Source: Chloroflexota bacterium
Lineage (GTDB): Bacteria > Chloroflexota > Dormibacteria > CF-121
Direction: 5' to 3'
Assembly: GCA_005880605.1 (NCBI GenBank)
Contig: VBIS01000087.1
Span: 1-27,667 of the forward strand
Length of the DNA stretch: 27,667 nt
In this document: piece by piece, positions 15,179 through 22,830 of the stretch
Layout: every line of letters starts with the position of its first letter
Numbering within the stretch: position 1 is the first letter of the stretch
Made by a program: the position numbers and the translations under genes
Notes under the pieces: model-generated
What the model was told of the DNA's origin: nothing
The model's input: the letters and a program-made list of their open reading frames with translations, nothing else
Databases searched by the model: none

Positions 15179-16399
15179 ATGAACATCGACGATCAGCTTC
15201 GAATGAAGGGCCTCGCCTCGCGACCGGTGATTCCCGGCGACTACGGAGGGGGCCAGGGCCCGCGCGTTTCTGCTGAACGGTTCGTAAGGGCGCGCCTGGA
15301 GCGCGATAAGGAGGAAGCAATGCGCGACGTCGACCGGACCCTGGAAGGGAATGCGCGGATCAAGGTCGTCGGTATCGGTGGCGGTGGGAGCAATGCGGTC
15401 AACCGGATGATCCGCTCGAAGCTGCGCGGCGTCGAGTTCATCGCGATCAACACCGACCTGCAGGCGCTGGCTCACTCCGAAGCGCAGACCAAGATGAATA
15501 TCGGCAAGAAGCTGACCCGCGGCCTCGGTGCCGGCGGCAATCCGACCATCGGTCGCGAAGCGGCCGAGGAAAGCCAGCAGGAACTCTCGGAGTTGCTGCA
15601 AGGCGCCGATATGGTGTTCCTGACCGCCGGCATGGGCGGTGGGACCGGATCCGGCGCCGCGCCGGTGGTCGCGGAGATCGCCCGCAACAACGGCGCGTTG
15701 ACGATCGGTGTGGTCACCAAGCCCTTTACCTTCGAGGGCACCCGCCGCCGGGCGATCGCCGAAGAAGCCTCGACCACGCTGCGGGAAAAGGTCGATACCC
15801 TGATCATCATCCCCAACCAGCGACTGCTGGACGTGACCGACAAGAAGGTGCCGTTCACCGAGGCGCTGAAGATCGCCGACGACGTGCTGCGCCAGGGCGT
15901 CCAGGGCATCTCGGACCTGATCGTCCAGCCGGGCCTGATCAATCTGGACTTCGCCGACGTCAAGGCGGTCATGTCCGGACAGGGCGCGGCCCTGATGGGG
16001 ATCGGCTTTGGTAGCGGCGATCAGCGCGCTTCCGATGCCGCCCGCGACGCCGTCGCCAGCCCGCTGCTGGAGACCTCGATCGACGGGGCCCGGGGCATCC
16101 TCTTCAACATCACCGGTGGCACCGACCTGACCCTGCACGAGGTCAACGAGGCGGCCGAGATCGTGCGGGCCGCCGCCGATAAGGACGCCAACATCATCTT
16201 CGGGACGGTCATCGACGAGAAGATGTCCGGCGAGATCAAGATCACGGTGGTCGCCACCGGCTTCGTCACCGGGTCCGAGACCAGCCGTGAGATCGACGAG
16301 CAATACAGTCGCCCGGCGCCGGTCGAGGAAGTGCCGGCCTATAAGGGGTTCGACCCGTCGAACCTCGACATTCCCGCCTTTCTGCGGGGTCGCCGATAA
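15179..16399 (+). CDS. ftsZ: Cell division GTPase FtsZ
   Basis: This tubulin-like GTPase forms the Z ring. From ATG 15179 it is 406 residues. An unusual 47-residue, charged N-terminal extension precedes MRDVDRTLEG at M48. The core follows: IKVVGIGGGGSNAVNRM (61-77), the tubulin signature GGGTGSGAAPVVAE (153-166), EGTRRR, and the T7 loop NLDFADVKAVM (255-265). A short linker leads to the C-terminal peptide NLDIPAFLRGRR that binds FtsA or SepF. An in-frame ATG at 15320 (M48) has its own AAGGAGG and would give a standard 359-residue FtsZ, so two isoforms are possible. The intrinsic terminator lies 5 nt after the stop. Confidence 0.97.
   Translation: MNIDDQLRMKGLASRPVIPGDYGGGQGPRVSAERFVRARLERDKEEAMRDVDRTLEGNARIKVVGIGGGGSNAVNRMIRSKLRGVEFIAINTDLQALAHSEAQTKMNIGKKLTRGLGAGGNPTIGREAAEESQQELSELLQGADMVFLTAGMGGGTGSGAAPVVAEIARNNGALTIGVVTKPFTFEGTRRRAIAEEASTTLREKVDTLIIIPNQRLLDVTDKKVPFTEALKIADDVLRQGVQGISDLIVQPGLINLDFADVKAVMSGQGAALMGIGFGSGDQRASDAARDAVASPLLETSIDGARGILFNITGGTDLTLHEVNEAAEIVRAAADKDANIIFGTVIDEKMSGEIKITVVATGFVTGSETSREIDEQYSRPAPVEEVPAYKGFDPSNLDIPAFLRGRR
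15308..15314 (+). promoter_or_regulatory. Internal ribosome binding site for a short FtsZ start at 15320
   Basis: AAGGAGG inside the ftsZ coding sequence lies 5 nt before the in-frame ATG 15320. The heptamer and spacing are identical to those of start 15179. It encodes lysine-glutamate codons, so a coding coincidence cannot be excluded. The product from this ATG would have the N-terminal length usual for FtsZ. Confidence 0.55.
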
Positions 16400-16404
16400 C
16401 CTCT

Positions 16405-16443
16405 GGCGAGGAGCGCCCCCTTCCCGCTCCTCGCCCTCGTTTT
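16405..16443 (+). terminator. Rho-independent terminator after ftsZ
   Basis: GGCGAGGAGCG (16405-16415) pairs perfectly over 11 bp with CGCTCCTCGCC (16425-16435) around a 9-nt loop, and TTTT follows at 16440-16443 after three intervening bases. It lies just after the ftsZ stop and closes the ftsA-ftsZ unit before nrdR. Confidence 0.85.
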
Positions 16444-16462
16444 ACTAGATGACCACAAGATC

Positions 16463-16471
16463 TGGGATACT
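16463..16471 (+). promoter_or_regulatory. Extended -10 promoter of nrdR
   Basis: TGGGATACT contains an extended -10 (TG, one base, GATACT 16466-16471), eight nt before ATG 16480. No convincing -35 is seen at the right distance. Transcription would start at or within a few bases of the ATG, so the mRNA may be leaderless. This fits the lack of a Shine-Dalgarno. Confidence 0.45.
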
Positions 16472-16479
16472 GACCTGAG

Positions 16480-16944
16480 ATGAAGTGCCCATATTGTGGT
16501 CACATCGACCTGAAGGTGGTCGATTCCCGGGACTCGGATACCGGCGAGTCGATCCGCCGGCGCCGGGAGTGCCTGCAGTGCACCAAGCGCTTCACCACCT
16601 ACGAGCGGATCGAGACGGTGCCGCTTTACGTCATGAAGAAGGACGGCCGCCGGGAGGACTTCGATCGCCAGAAGCTCTTCAGCGGCCTGATGAAAGCCAC
16701 CACCAAGCGGGAGATCTCGCACAGCACGATCGAGCGGGTGGTGGACGAGATCGAGGCTGAGCTGCGAACCCGGGGCAAGGTCGACATTCCCTCGCGTGAA
16801 GTCGGCGAGCTGGTGATGGATAAGCTCCGTGGCCTTGATGAGGTGGCTTACATCCGCTTTGCCTCCGTCTACCGCTCGTTCATGGACCTCCAGGAGGTCA
16901 AGCACGAGATCGATCAGCTCCTGAGCCGAGAAAAGCGAGGCTGA
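16480..16944 (+). CDS. nrdR: Transcriptional repressor NrdR
   Basis: This 154-residue repressor of ribonucleotide reductase genes is full length. The N-terminal zinc ribbon has C3/C6 (MKCPYCGH) and C31/C34 (ECLQCTKRF). It is followed by RFTTYERIE and an ATP-cone domain (about 47-137) with VMKKDGRREDFDRQKL and ASVYRSFMDLQE. NrdR senses ATP/dATP through the cone and binds NrdR boxes. No NrdR box is evident around its own start. It lies alone between the ftsZ terminator and pgeF, with a probable promoter of its own, and ends 9 nt before the next start. Confidence 0.97.
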   Translation: MKCPYCGHIDLKVVDSRDSDTGESIRRRRECLQCTKRFTTYERIETVPLYVMKKDGRREDFDRQKLFSGLMKATTKREISHSTIERVVDEIEAELRTRGKVDIPSREVGELVMDKLRGLDEVAYIRFASVYRSFMDLQEVKHEIDQLLSREKRG

Positions 16945-16953
16945 CGCCGCTCG

Positions 16954-17612
16954 ATGGTGGAGCTCGCCACCGTCCTCAGCGTCGCCGGGTTCCCGGCGCG
17001 GCATGGCTTCAGTACGGTGGCCCTCGGGTCGATGGGACTCACCGGCGCCGCTGATCCTGAGGGTGTCATCCAGCGGCGGCGGCAGCTCGCCGAGCAGGTG
17101 GGCTTCGACCTCGACCGCGCCTTGATGACGGTGCAGGAGCACGGGGCGAACGTTGCCACCTTTCATCGTGCGCGGCCGGAAGGGGGGCAATGCGTCTTCT
17201 CGACGGACGCGCTGGCGACCGACGTGCCGGGGCAGGCAATCGTGACCTACCATGCCGACTGCTTCCCGCTGCTCTTCGTCGACGTAAGCCGCGGGGTGGT
17301 CGCCGGTGCGCATGCGGGCTGGCGTGGCACCCTGGCGGGTGTTCTGGTATTTGCGGGCGCTGCTACCAGGTCGGCGACGATGTCGGGCAGCAGTTTTCGG
17401 CGCGCTATGGCCGGCAGGATCGTTACCTGGCGACGAACGGCGGCGACCTCCGGCTCGACCTCGAGGCCGTGCTTCGGCTTCAGCTCGAAGACGCCGGGGT
17501 CGCGCCTGATCGGATCCACGGCGCCGGCTGGTGTACTCGCGAACAGGACCGGTGGTTCTCCCATCGAGGCGGCCGCGTGGGGCGCTTCCTCTCCGTTGTG
17601 GTTGCGTCGTGA
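16954..17612 (+). pseudogene. pgeF: PgeF/YfiH-type laccase-domain purine nucleoside/peptidoglycan editing protein, frame-broken
   Basis: The first frame (ATG 16954) carries the family's metal-site motifs: VQEHGANV, YHADCFPLLFVD and GAHAGWRGTLAGV. The match then jumps near 17335-17350 to another frame, reading CGRCYQVGDDVGQQF, then DLRLDLEAV and GAGWCTREQDRWFSHRGG, ending at TGA 17610-17612. Roughly 25 residues that normally join GTLAGV to the GPxxCGRCY block appear to be missing, leaving the two halves out of frame. Known activities of the family are nucleoside hydrolysis or phosphorolysis and editing of misincorporated serine in peptidoglycan precursors. The second would fit the setting between ftsZ and yggS, where pgeF is often found. 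As written, no intact product can be made. Confidence 0.85.
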
Positions 17613-17615
17613 GCG

Positions 17616-18293
17616 ATGACTGAATCACTGGAAGCAAACCTCCGCAGCGTCCGCCAGGTGATCACCCGCAGTGCGGAGCGCGCCGGGCGCGATCCGGGTG
17701 AGGTCGTGTTGGTGGCAGTCACCAAGACGCTGCCGGTCGAACGGATCCGTGAGGCGATCGGGCTCGGGCTCACACAGCTTGGCGAAAACCGGGTACAGGA
17801 GGCCTTGCCCAAGATCGAGGAGGTCGGCCCAGCCGATCTCGACTGGCACCTCATCGGCCACCTGCAAACCAACAAGATCAAGTTCATCGAAGGCCGCTTT
17901 CGGATGGTGCAGTCGATCGACGGCGTCGGGCTGGCCGAGGCGCTCGACCATCGTCTCGAGTCACCACTCGACGTCCTGATCGAAGTCAACGTGGCGCAAG
18001 AGCCGCAAAAGACCGGAACGTTGCCGGCGGACCTGCCGGCGGTGGCCCGAGCCGTCCATGGGGCCCAGCATCTACGGCTCCGCGGATTGATGACGGTCGC
18101 CCCCATGGTGGCCGACCCCGAGCAGGTGCGGCCGGTTTTCCGCGAGCTGGTGGCCCTGCGCGACACGACGAGCCAGCAGCTGGGGGTGCCCCTGCCGGTC
18201 CTGTCGATGGGGATGACGGACGACTACGCCATCGCCATTGAGGAAGGAGCCACGATGCTACGATTGGGCCGCGCGCTCTTCGGACCGCGCTGA
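17616..18293 (+). CDS. yggS: YggS/PLPBP-family pyridoxal 5'-phosphate homeostasis protein
   Basis: This 225-residue single-domain, alanine-racemase-like TIM-barrel protein binds PLP without known catalysis. The PLP lysine is K37 in VAVTKTLP. Also present are LGENRVQEALPKI, WHLIGHLQTNKIKF, EVNVAQEPQKTGT, LRGLMTVAPM and the C-terminal SMGMTDDY with IEEGATMLRLGRALFG. The family maintains free PLP and amino acid balance. The order ftsZ-pgeF-yggS is standard in Gram-positive lineages. ATG 17616 follows the pgeF stop by 3 nt, without a strong Shine-Dalgarno. sepF, which usually comes next, is missing: yggT starts 8 nt later. Confidence 0.96.
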   Translation: MTESLEANLRSVRQVITRSAERAGRDPGEVVLVAVTKTLPVERIREAIGLGLTQLGENRVQEALPKIEEVGPADLDWHLIGHLQTNKIKFIEGRFRMVQSIDGVGLAEALDHRLESPLDVLIEVNVAQEPQKTGTLPADLPAVARAVHGAQHLRLRGLMTVAPMVADPEQVRPVFRELVALRDTTSQQLGVPLPVLSMGMTDDYAIAIEEGATMLRLGRALFGPR

Positions 18294-18300
18294 GCTTTTC

Positions 18301-18555
18301 GTGCATACCGCCATCAATTACCTCCACACCTTCGCGCAGGTCCTGATTTACCTGTTCATCTTTGCCATCTTTGTGCGCGCCGCCGCGTCCTGGTTCATTC
18401 GCGATTACCACGGCACGATGATGGGATTCCTGGTGGATGTCACGGAGCCCATCCTCGGTCCGCTCCGGCGATTGATCCCGACCGGCCTGGGCATCGACTT
18501 TTCGCCCATGATCGCGATCGCGGTGCTCTACGTCCTCGGCCAGTTCCTCGGCTGA
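18301..18555 (+). CDS. yggT: YggT-family membrane protein
   Basis: This 84-residue integral membrane protein has two hydrophobic helices (about 8-27 and 66-83). They flank the conserved loop ILGPLRRLIPTGLGIDFSPM, which is the YggT signature (P-[IL]-x-P-[IL]-R-R-x-[IL]-P). YggT proteins cluster with yggS, sepF and divIVA; a role in division or osmotic response has been suggested but the function is unclear. Start GTG 18301 gives the normal length. The frame is open further upstream inside yggS, but those residues are out of family. Confidence 0.9.
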   Translation: MHTAINYLHTFAQVLIYLFIFAIFVRAAASWFIRDYHGTMMGFLVDVTEPILGPLRRLIPTGLGIDFSPMIAIAVLYVLGQFLG

Positions 18556-18563
18556 TTACCGCT

Positions 18564-18569
18564 TAGAAT
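18564..18569 (+). promoter_or_regulatory. -10 element of a probable leaderless ileS promoter
   Basis: TAGAAT ends 8 nt before ATG 18578 in the 22-nt yggT-ileS gap. No Shine-Dalgarno lies in the gap, and no clear -35 is seen. The geometry places the transcript 5' end at or next to the ATG. Confidence 0.45.
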
Positions 18570-18577
18570 TGGCGTCC

Positions 18578-21448
18578 ATGTTCCAAGAGGTTTCGACGCG
18601 CGCCGGCTTCCCCGAATTGGAACTCGAGGTGCTTCGCTTTTGGAAGGAACGCGATATCTTTCACAAGAGCCTCAAGCAGCGCGAGGGAAGGCCACCGTTC
18701 ATCTTTTACGAGGGCCCACCGACTGCGAACAATCCCCCCGGAATCCATCACGTCCTGTCGCGTGCCCTCAAGGACCTCTTTCCGCGGTACAAGACGATGC
18801 GCGGCTATTACGTCGAGCGAAAGGCGGGCTGGGACACGCACGGCTTGCCGGTCGAGATCGAGGTCGAGAAGCAGCTGAAGTTCACCGGCAAACAGGACAT
18901 CGAGAAGTTTGGTGTCGAGGCCTTCAACAAGCTCTGCCGGGAGAGCGTCTTCAAGTACATCGATCAGTTCGCCGAGGTGACCGAGCGGATGGGTTACTGG
19001 GTGGACCTCGACAAGGCCTACCGCACCCTCGACACGACGTACATGGAGACCGTGTGGTGGATTCTCAAGCAACTCTGGGACAAAGGCCTGCTCTACCAGG
19101 GGTTCAAAGTTGTCCCATATTGTCCCCGGGACCAGACGCCACTGTCGAGCCATGAGCTGGCCCAAGGTTATCGAGATGATGTCGAAGATCCGTCGGTCTA
19201 CGTGAAGTTCGAACTAGAAGACGAGCCGAAGACATATTTTCTGGCCTGGACGACGACCCCCTGGACGCTCCCCGGCAACGTGGCACTGGCTGTGGGTCTC
19301 GATATTCCGTACGTGCGGGTACGCCAGGGAGATGAACATTACATCCTGGCAAAGGCGCGCCTCTCGATTCTCCAGGGCGAGTACCAGGTCGAGGGCGATG
19401 TCGATGCGAAGAGCCTGTTGGGCAAACGGTACAAGCCGCTCTACGAGTACCTGGTACCCGATAAACCTGCGTTCTTCGTCGTGGATGCGGACTTCGTGTC
19501 CACGGAAGATGGCACCGGCATCGTCCACACCGCCGCGGCGTACGGCGTCGACGACCTCGATCTCTCATTAAAGAAAGGGATCCCGGTTCGCCATGTCATC
19601 GATCTGGCCGGTCGATTTCGGCCCGAAGTCACGCCCTTCGCCGGGCTGTTCGTGAAGAAGGCTGACCCGAAGATCATCGAGGATCTCACGGAGCGGGGCC
19701 TGATGTACCGAGCGGAGACGATCCGGCACACCTACCCGTTCTGCTGGCGTTGCGGGACACCGCTGCTTTACTACGCGCTGACCTCGTGGTTCATCAAGAC
19801 GACGGCGGTGAAGGACCAGCTGCTGCGCAACAACGGCGTGGTGAACTGGGTTCCGTCCCACGTCGGCCCGGGCCGGATGGGCAACTGGTTGGAAACGCTC
19901 GTCGACTGGTCACTCTCCCGGTGGCGATATTGGGGGACCCCGCTGCCCGTCTGGGTTTGTGAGAAGTGCGACGAGAGTCGCTGCATCGGTTCAGTCGCTG
20001 AGCTCGGTCTCACCGTGAACGATGACCTGCATCGACCCTATATCGACCGGGTGACGCTGCCTTGCGAGAAGTGCGACGGGACTATGCGTCGCGTCCCCGA
20101 CTTGATCGATGTTTGGTTCGACTCCGGGTCAATGCCGATGGCCCAATATCACTACCCATTTGAGAATCAGGAACTCTTCAAAGAGCGCTTCCCGGCGGAC
20201 TTCATCGCCGAGGGTCTCGACCAGACGCGCGGCTGGTTCTTCAGCCTGCTGGCCATCGGCACCATGCTGTTCGACCAGCCGGCGTTCAAGAACGTGATCG
20301 TCAATGGAACGGTTCTGGACAAGCAGGGCCGAAAGATGAGCAAGTCACTCAAAAACTCGGTCGACCCTATGGAGGTGATGTCTAAGTTCGGCGCGCACGC
20401 CACCCGGTGGTATTTCTTCTCCGCGGTTGCGATCGGCAACGACTACCGTTTCGATCTTCCAGCGGTGCAAGATGTGATCCGCCGCTTCATGCTGATCCTT
20501 TGGAACACCTACGGCTTCTTCGCCAATTACGCGCGGCTCGATGGCTTTGACCCCGAAGGAGCGGCAGTCCCCATTCGCGACCGGGCGCTGCTCGACCGGT
20601 GGCTGCTCGCCGAGCTGGCGGTAACGATTGCGGACGTTGAGAAGGCGATGGAGGCGTACGACCCACCGACGGCGGCTCGACGGTTGGAGGGGTTCGTGCT
20701 CGACCTGTCCACCTGGTACGTTCGACGCTCGCGTCGCCGCTTCTGGAAATCGGAATCCGACGCTGACAAGCGAAGCGCCTACCAGACGCTCTACCAGGTG
20801 CTGGTCAGCCTGGCGCAGCTGCTGGCTCCCTTCATGCCGTTCGTTTCGGAGACGATCTATCAGAACCTGGCGGCGGGCAAAGGTGGCCAACCCGAGAGCG
20901 TCCACCTGAGCGACTGGCCAGTACCTGCGGCCGACTGGCGTGACGACGAACTGCGCAAACAGATGTCCGTCGTGCGACGGCTGGTCGCGACCGGCCTGGC
21001 CGCACGTAATACCGCGGGCATCAAGGTGCGCCAGCCGTTGCTCGCCGTGACCATCGCCGAAAAGCAACTCAACCCCGAGCTCGAAAGCATCCTGCTCGAG
21101 GAGTTGAACATCAAGGCTGCGCGATATCAGGGTGAGGGTGGCAGCCTGACGCTCGATACGGAGATCAGTCCCGAGCTGAAGCTCGAGGGCCTCGCCCGCG
21201 ACCTGGTCCGCAAGATTCAGGAGCTGCGCAAGCAGTCGGGCTTCGCCGTCGAGGACCGGATTCGCCTCTACTACGAGGGTGACGGGATCCTCGCCGAGGC
21301 GCTCGAGCGGTGGCGCGACTACATCGCCACCGAAACGCTGGCCGTGGCGATCGCGCGCGGTGGGGCACCGAACGGGGCCTCCGTGGAAACGCTGCAGATC
21401 GAGGGGCACAGCCTCAGAGTGAGCGTCGTTCGGGTGGCCTCGCACTGA
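18578..21448 (+). CDS. ileS: Isoleucyl-tRNA synthetase, type 2, with swapped GIHH signature
   Basis: This 956-residue class I synthetase charges tRNA-Ile. The sequence FIFYEGPPTANNPPGIHH, then RYKTMRGYYVERKAGWDTHG and LPVEIEVEKQL, belongs to the eukaryote-like type 2 IleRS. The HIGH position reads GIHH (55-58), i.e. GXHH instead of HXGH. KMSKS is intact (586-590). The CP1 editing domain has LAWTTTPWTLPGNVAL and GTGIVHTAAAYGVDD. Paired cysteines C461/C464 and C496/C499 could bind zinc. Type 2 enzymes tolerate mupirocin, and the swapped signature is linked in published work to hyper-resistance. ATG 18578 is preferred over TTG 18569, which would overlap the -10-like TAGAAT. There is no room for a T-box leader. 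Confidence 0.95.
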   Translation: MFQEVSTRAGFPELELEVLRFWKERDIFHKSLKQREGRPPFIFYEGPPTANNPPGIHHVLSRALKDLFPRYKTMRGYYVERKAGWDTHGLPVEIEVEKQLKFTGKQDIEKFGVEAFNKLCRESVFKYIDQFAEVTERMGYWVDLDKAYRTLDTTYMETVWWILKQLWDKGLLYQGFKVVPYCPRDQTPLSSHELAQGYRDDVEDPSVYVKFELEDEPKTYFLAWTTTPWTLPGNVALAVGLDIPYVRVRQGDEHYILAKARLSILQGEYQVEGDVDAKSLLGKRYKPLYEYLVPDKPAFFVVDADFVSTEDGTGIVHTAAAYGVDDLDLSLKKGIPVRHVIDLAGRFRPEVTPFAGLFVKKADPKIIEDLTERGLMYRAETIRHTYPFCWRCGTPLLYYALTSWFIKTTAVKDQLLRNNGVVNWVPSHVGPGRMGNWLETLVDWSLSRWRYWGTPLPVWVCEKCDESRCIGSVAELGLTVNDDLHRPYIDRVTLPCEKCDGTMRRVPDLIDVWFDSGSMPMAQYHYPFENQELFKERFPADFIAEGLDQTRGWFFSLLAIGTMLFDQPAFKNVIVNGTVLDKQGRKMSKSLKNSVDPMEVMSKFGAHATRWYFFSAVAIGNDYRFDLPAVQDVIRRFMLILWNTYGFFANYARLDGFDPEGAAVPIRDRALLDRWLLAELAVTIADVEKAMEAYDPPTAARRLEGFVLDLSTWYVRRSRRRFWKSESDADKRSAYQTLYQVLVSLAQLLAPFMPFVSETIYQNLAAGKGGQPESVHLSDWPVPAADWRDDELRKQMSVVRRLVATGLAARNTAGIKVRQPLLAVTIAEKQLNPELESILLEELNIKAARYQGEGGSLTLDTEISPELKLEGLARDLVRKIQELRKQSGFAVEDRIRLYYEGDGILAEALERWRDYIATETLAVAIARGGAPNGASVETLQIEGHSLRVSVVRVASH

Positions 21449-21918
21449 GCCGGCTCCGCAGCTACGGGCTGCTGGCGGTGATCGCGGCCGTCGTCGTGAT
21501 TGTCGACCGCATCACGAAGATCTACGTGGAGCGTCACTTCGGCGTTCCTTACGGTCCACGCCAGGTCCTCGACCACGTGCTGTATCTCACCGTGACCCGA
21601 AATGCAGGGGCGGCCTTCGGCCTCTTTCAGAACTTCACCCTGGGCTTCCTGCTGATTTCGGCGGTTGTCATGGTCGCCATCCTTTTCTATTACGGCCGGC
21701 TGCCCGCGCGTGACTGGCCGGCCCGGCTCGGCCTGGCGCTCGTCTTTGGCGGCGCCATCGCCAACGCCTACGATCGGGGGGTCAAGGGTTCGGTCGTCGA
21801 TTTCATCCAGGTACCGCACTGGCCGATCTTCAACGTGGCGGACTCGGCGATCACCGTGGGGGTGGCCGTGCTCCTGGTCGGCACCGTCTGGCGGAGCGGC
21901 CGATCGCGGCGGGCTTGA
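21445..21918 (+). CDS. lspA: Lipoprotein signal peptidase (signal peptidase II)
   Basis: This 157-residue membrane aspartyl protease removes signal peptides from prolipoproteins. It has four hydrophobic helices. Motifs are VDRITKIYVE in helix 1, TRNAGAAFGLF, ANAYDRGVKGSVVDFI with catalytic D110, and FNVADSAITVG with catalytic D133. No ATG, GTG or TTG lies in frame between a point deep in ileS (GTG 21310) and GTG 21478, which falls inside helix 1. CTG 21445 overlaps the ileS stop as CTGA, the same geometry as the ATGA, GTGA and TTGA junctions nearby, and gives normal family length. I therefore infer a CTG start; GTG 21478 is the fallback. Confidence 0.92.
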   Translation: MSRLRSYGLLAVIAAVVVIVDRITKIYVERHFGVPYGPRQVLDHVLYLTVTRNAGAAFGLFQNFTLGFLLISAVVMVAILFYYGRLPARDWPARLGLALVFGGAIANAYDRGVKGSVVDFIQVPHWPIFNVADSAITVGVAVLLVGTVWRSGRSRRA

Positions 21919-22826
21919 GCGAGGCGGCGCAGCACATCGTCACGGCCGACGCCCCTCGCCTCGATCAGTACCTGGCCGGGCTGCTTTCTGGACAGAGCCG
22001 AAGCCAGGTCCACCGATTGATCGTCGACGGGCATGTCCGCCTCAACGACGCGCCGGCGCGCGCGGCCACCAAGCTCCACGCGGGCGATCGCCTCAGTTGG
22101 GAGGTGCCGGCCACCGCGCCCAGCCGGCTCGAGGCCGAATCGATGGATCTTCGCGTCCTGTACGAGGACGAGGATCTGGTCGTGATCGACAAACCCGCGG
22201 GACTGGTGGTCCACCCTGGACCCGGCCATTCGACCGGCACGTTGGTCCATGGGTTGCTTGGCCGCGGGCCGGGCTGGTCGACGATCGGCGGCGTGGAGCG
22301 CCCGGGCATCGTGCACCGGCTCGACCGGGATACCTCCGGTCTGATCGTGGTGGCGCGGAATGACCAGGCGCACCGCGAGCTGGCGCGCCAGCTCCAGGAA
22401 CGCGTCATGACCCGTCGGTATCGCGCGATCGTGGTGGGCGAGGTCGCCGACCAGGCGGCTCGGATCGAAGCCGCCATCGCCCGCGATCCCAAGAACCGGC
22501 AGCGGATGGCGGTGGTGGCCGGCGGACGCGAGGCCACCACCGAGTTCCGGCGACTCGCGGTGGCGGACGGTCACTCGCTTCTGGCGGTGACGCTGGGCAC
22601 CGGCCGCACGCACCAGATCCGTGTCCACCTCGCCTATATCCATCACCCGGTTCTGGGCGATCCCGTCTACGGCCGCCGCTCGCTGCTGATCGCCCGACCC
22701 GCCCTCCATGCCGAAGCGCTCACGCTCCGGCACCCACGAACCGGGAAGGCCATCACCTGGGAGAGCCGCCCGCCGGACGATTTCGAATTGGCGTGGAATT
22801 CGCTGTCCCAACGTAAAATGCGGTGA
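21915..22826 (+). CDS. rluD: RluD/RluA-family 23S rRNA pseudouridine synthase
   Basis: This 303-residue pseudouridine synthase has an N-terminal S4 RNA-binding domain (RLDQYLAGLLSGQSRSQVHR, about 15-65). The catalytic domain has VIDKPAGLVVHPGPGH, the active-site block HRLDRDTSG (catalytic D137), RRYRAIVVGE and GRTHQIRVHLAYIHHPVLGD. Position directly after lspA is the usual place of the RluD-like gene in Gram-positive bacteria. The exact uridine targets are not deducible, so rluD is a family label. TTG 21915 overlaps the lspA stop (TTGA). Confidence 0.93.
   Translation: MSEAAQHIVTADAPRLDQYLAGLLSGQSRSQVHRLIVDGHVRLNDAPARAATKLHAGDRLSWEVPATAPSRLEAESMDLRVLYEDEDLVVIDKPAGLVVHPGPGHSTGTLVHGLLGRGPGWSTIGGVERPGIVHRLDRDTSGLIVVARNDQAHRELARQLQERVMTRRYRAIVVGEVADQAARIEAAIARDPKNRQRMAVVAGGREATTEFRRLAVADGHSLLAVTLGTGRTHQIRVHLAYIHHPVLGDPVYGRRSLLIARPALHAEALTLRHPRTGKAITWESRPPDDFELAWNSLSQRKMR
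22814..22819 (+). promoter_or_regulatory. -10-like element before gmk
   Basis: TAAAAT lies at the end of the rlu gene, 11 nt before the gmk ATG 22831, which lacks a Shine-Dalgarno. It stands out as AT-rich in this region. It could give a very short or leaderless transcript, but it also lies within coding sequence and may be fortuitous. Confidence 0.35.
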
Positions 22827-22830
22827 TCAG

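Noticed and set aside
16440..16480. NrdR box autoregulating nrdR
   Set aside because: No pair of sites resembling the NrdR box consensus is visible in the gap.
18556..18577. Possible T-box riboswitch before ileS
   Set aside because: Only 22 nt separate yggT and ileS, with no stem or T-box core; there is no room for the element.
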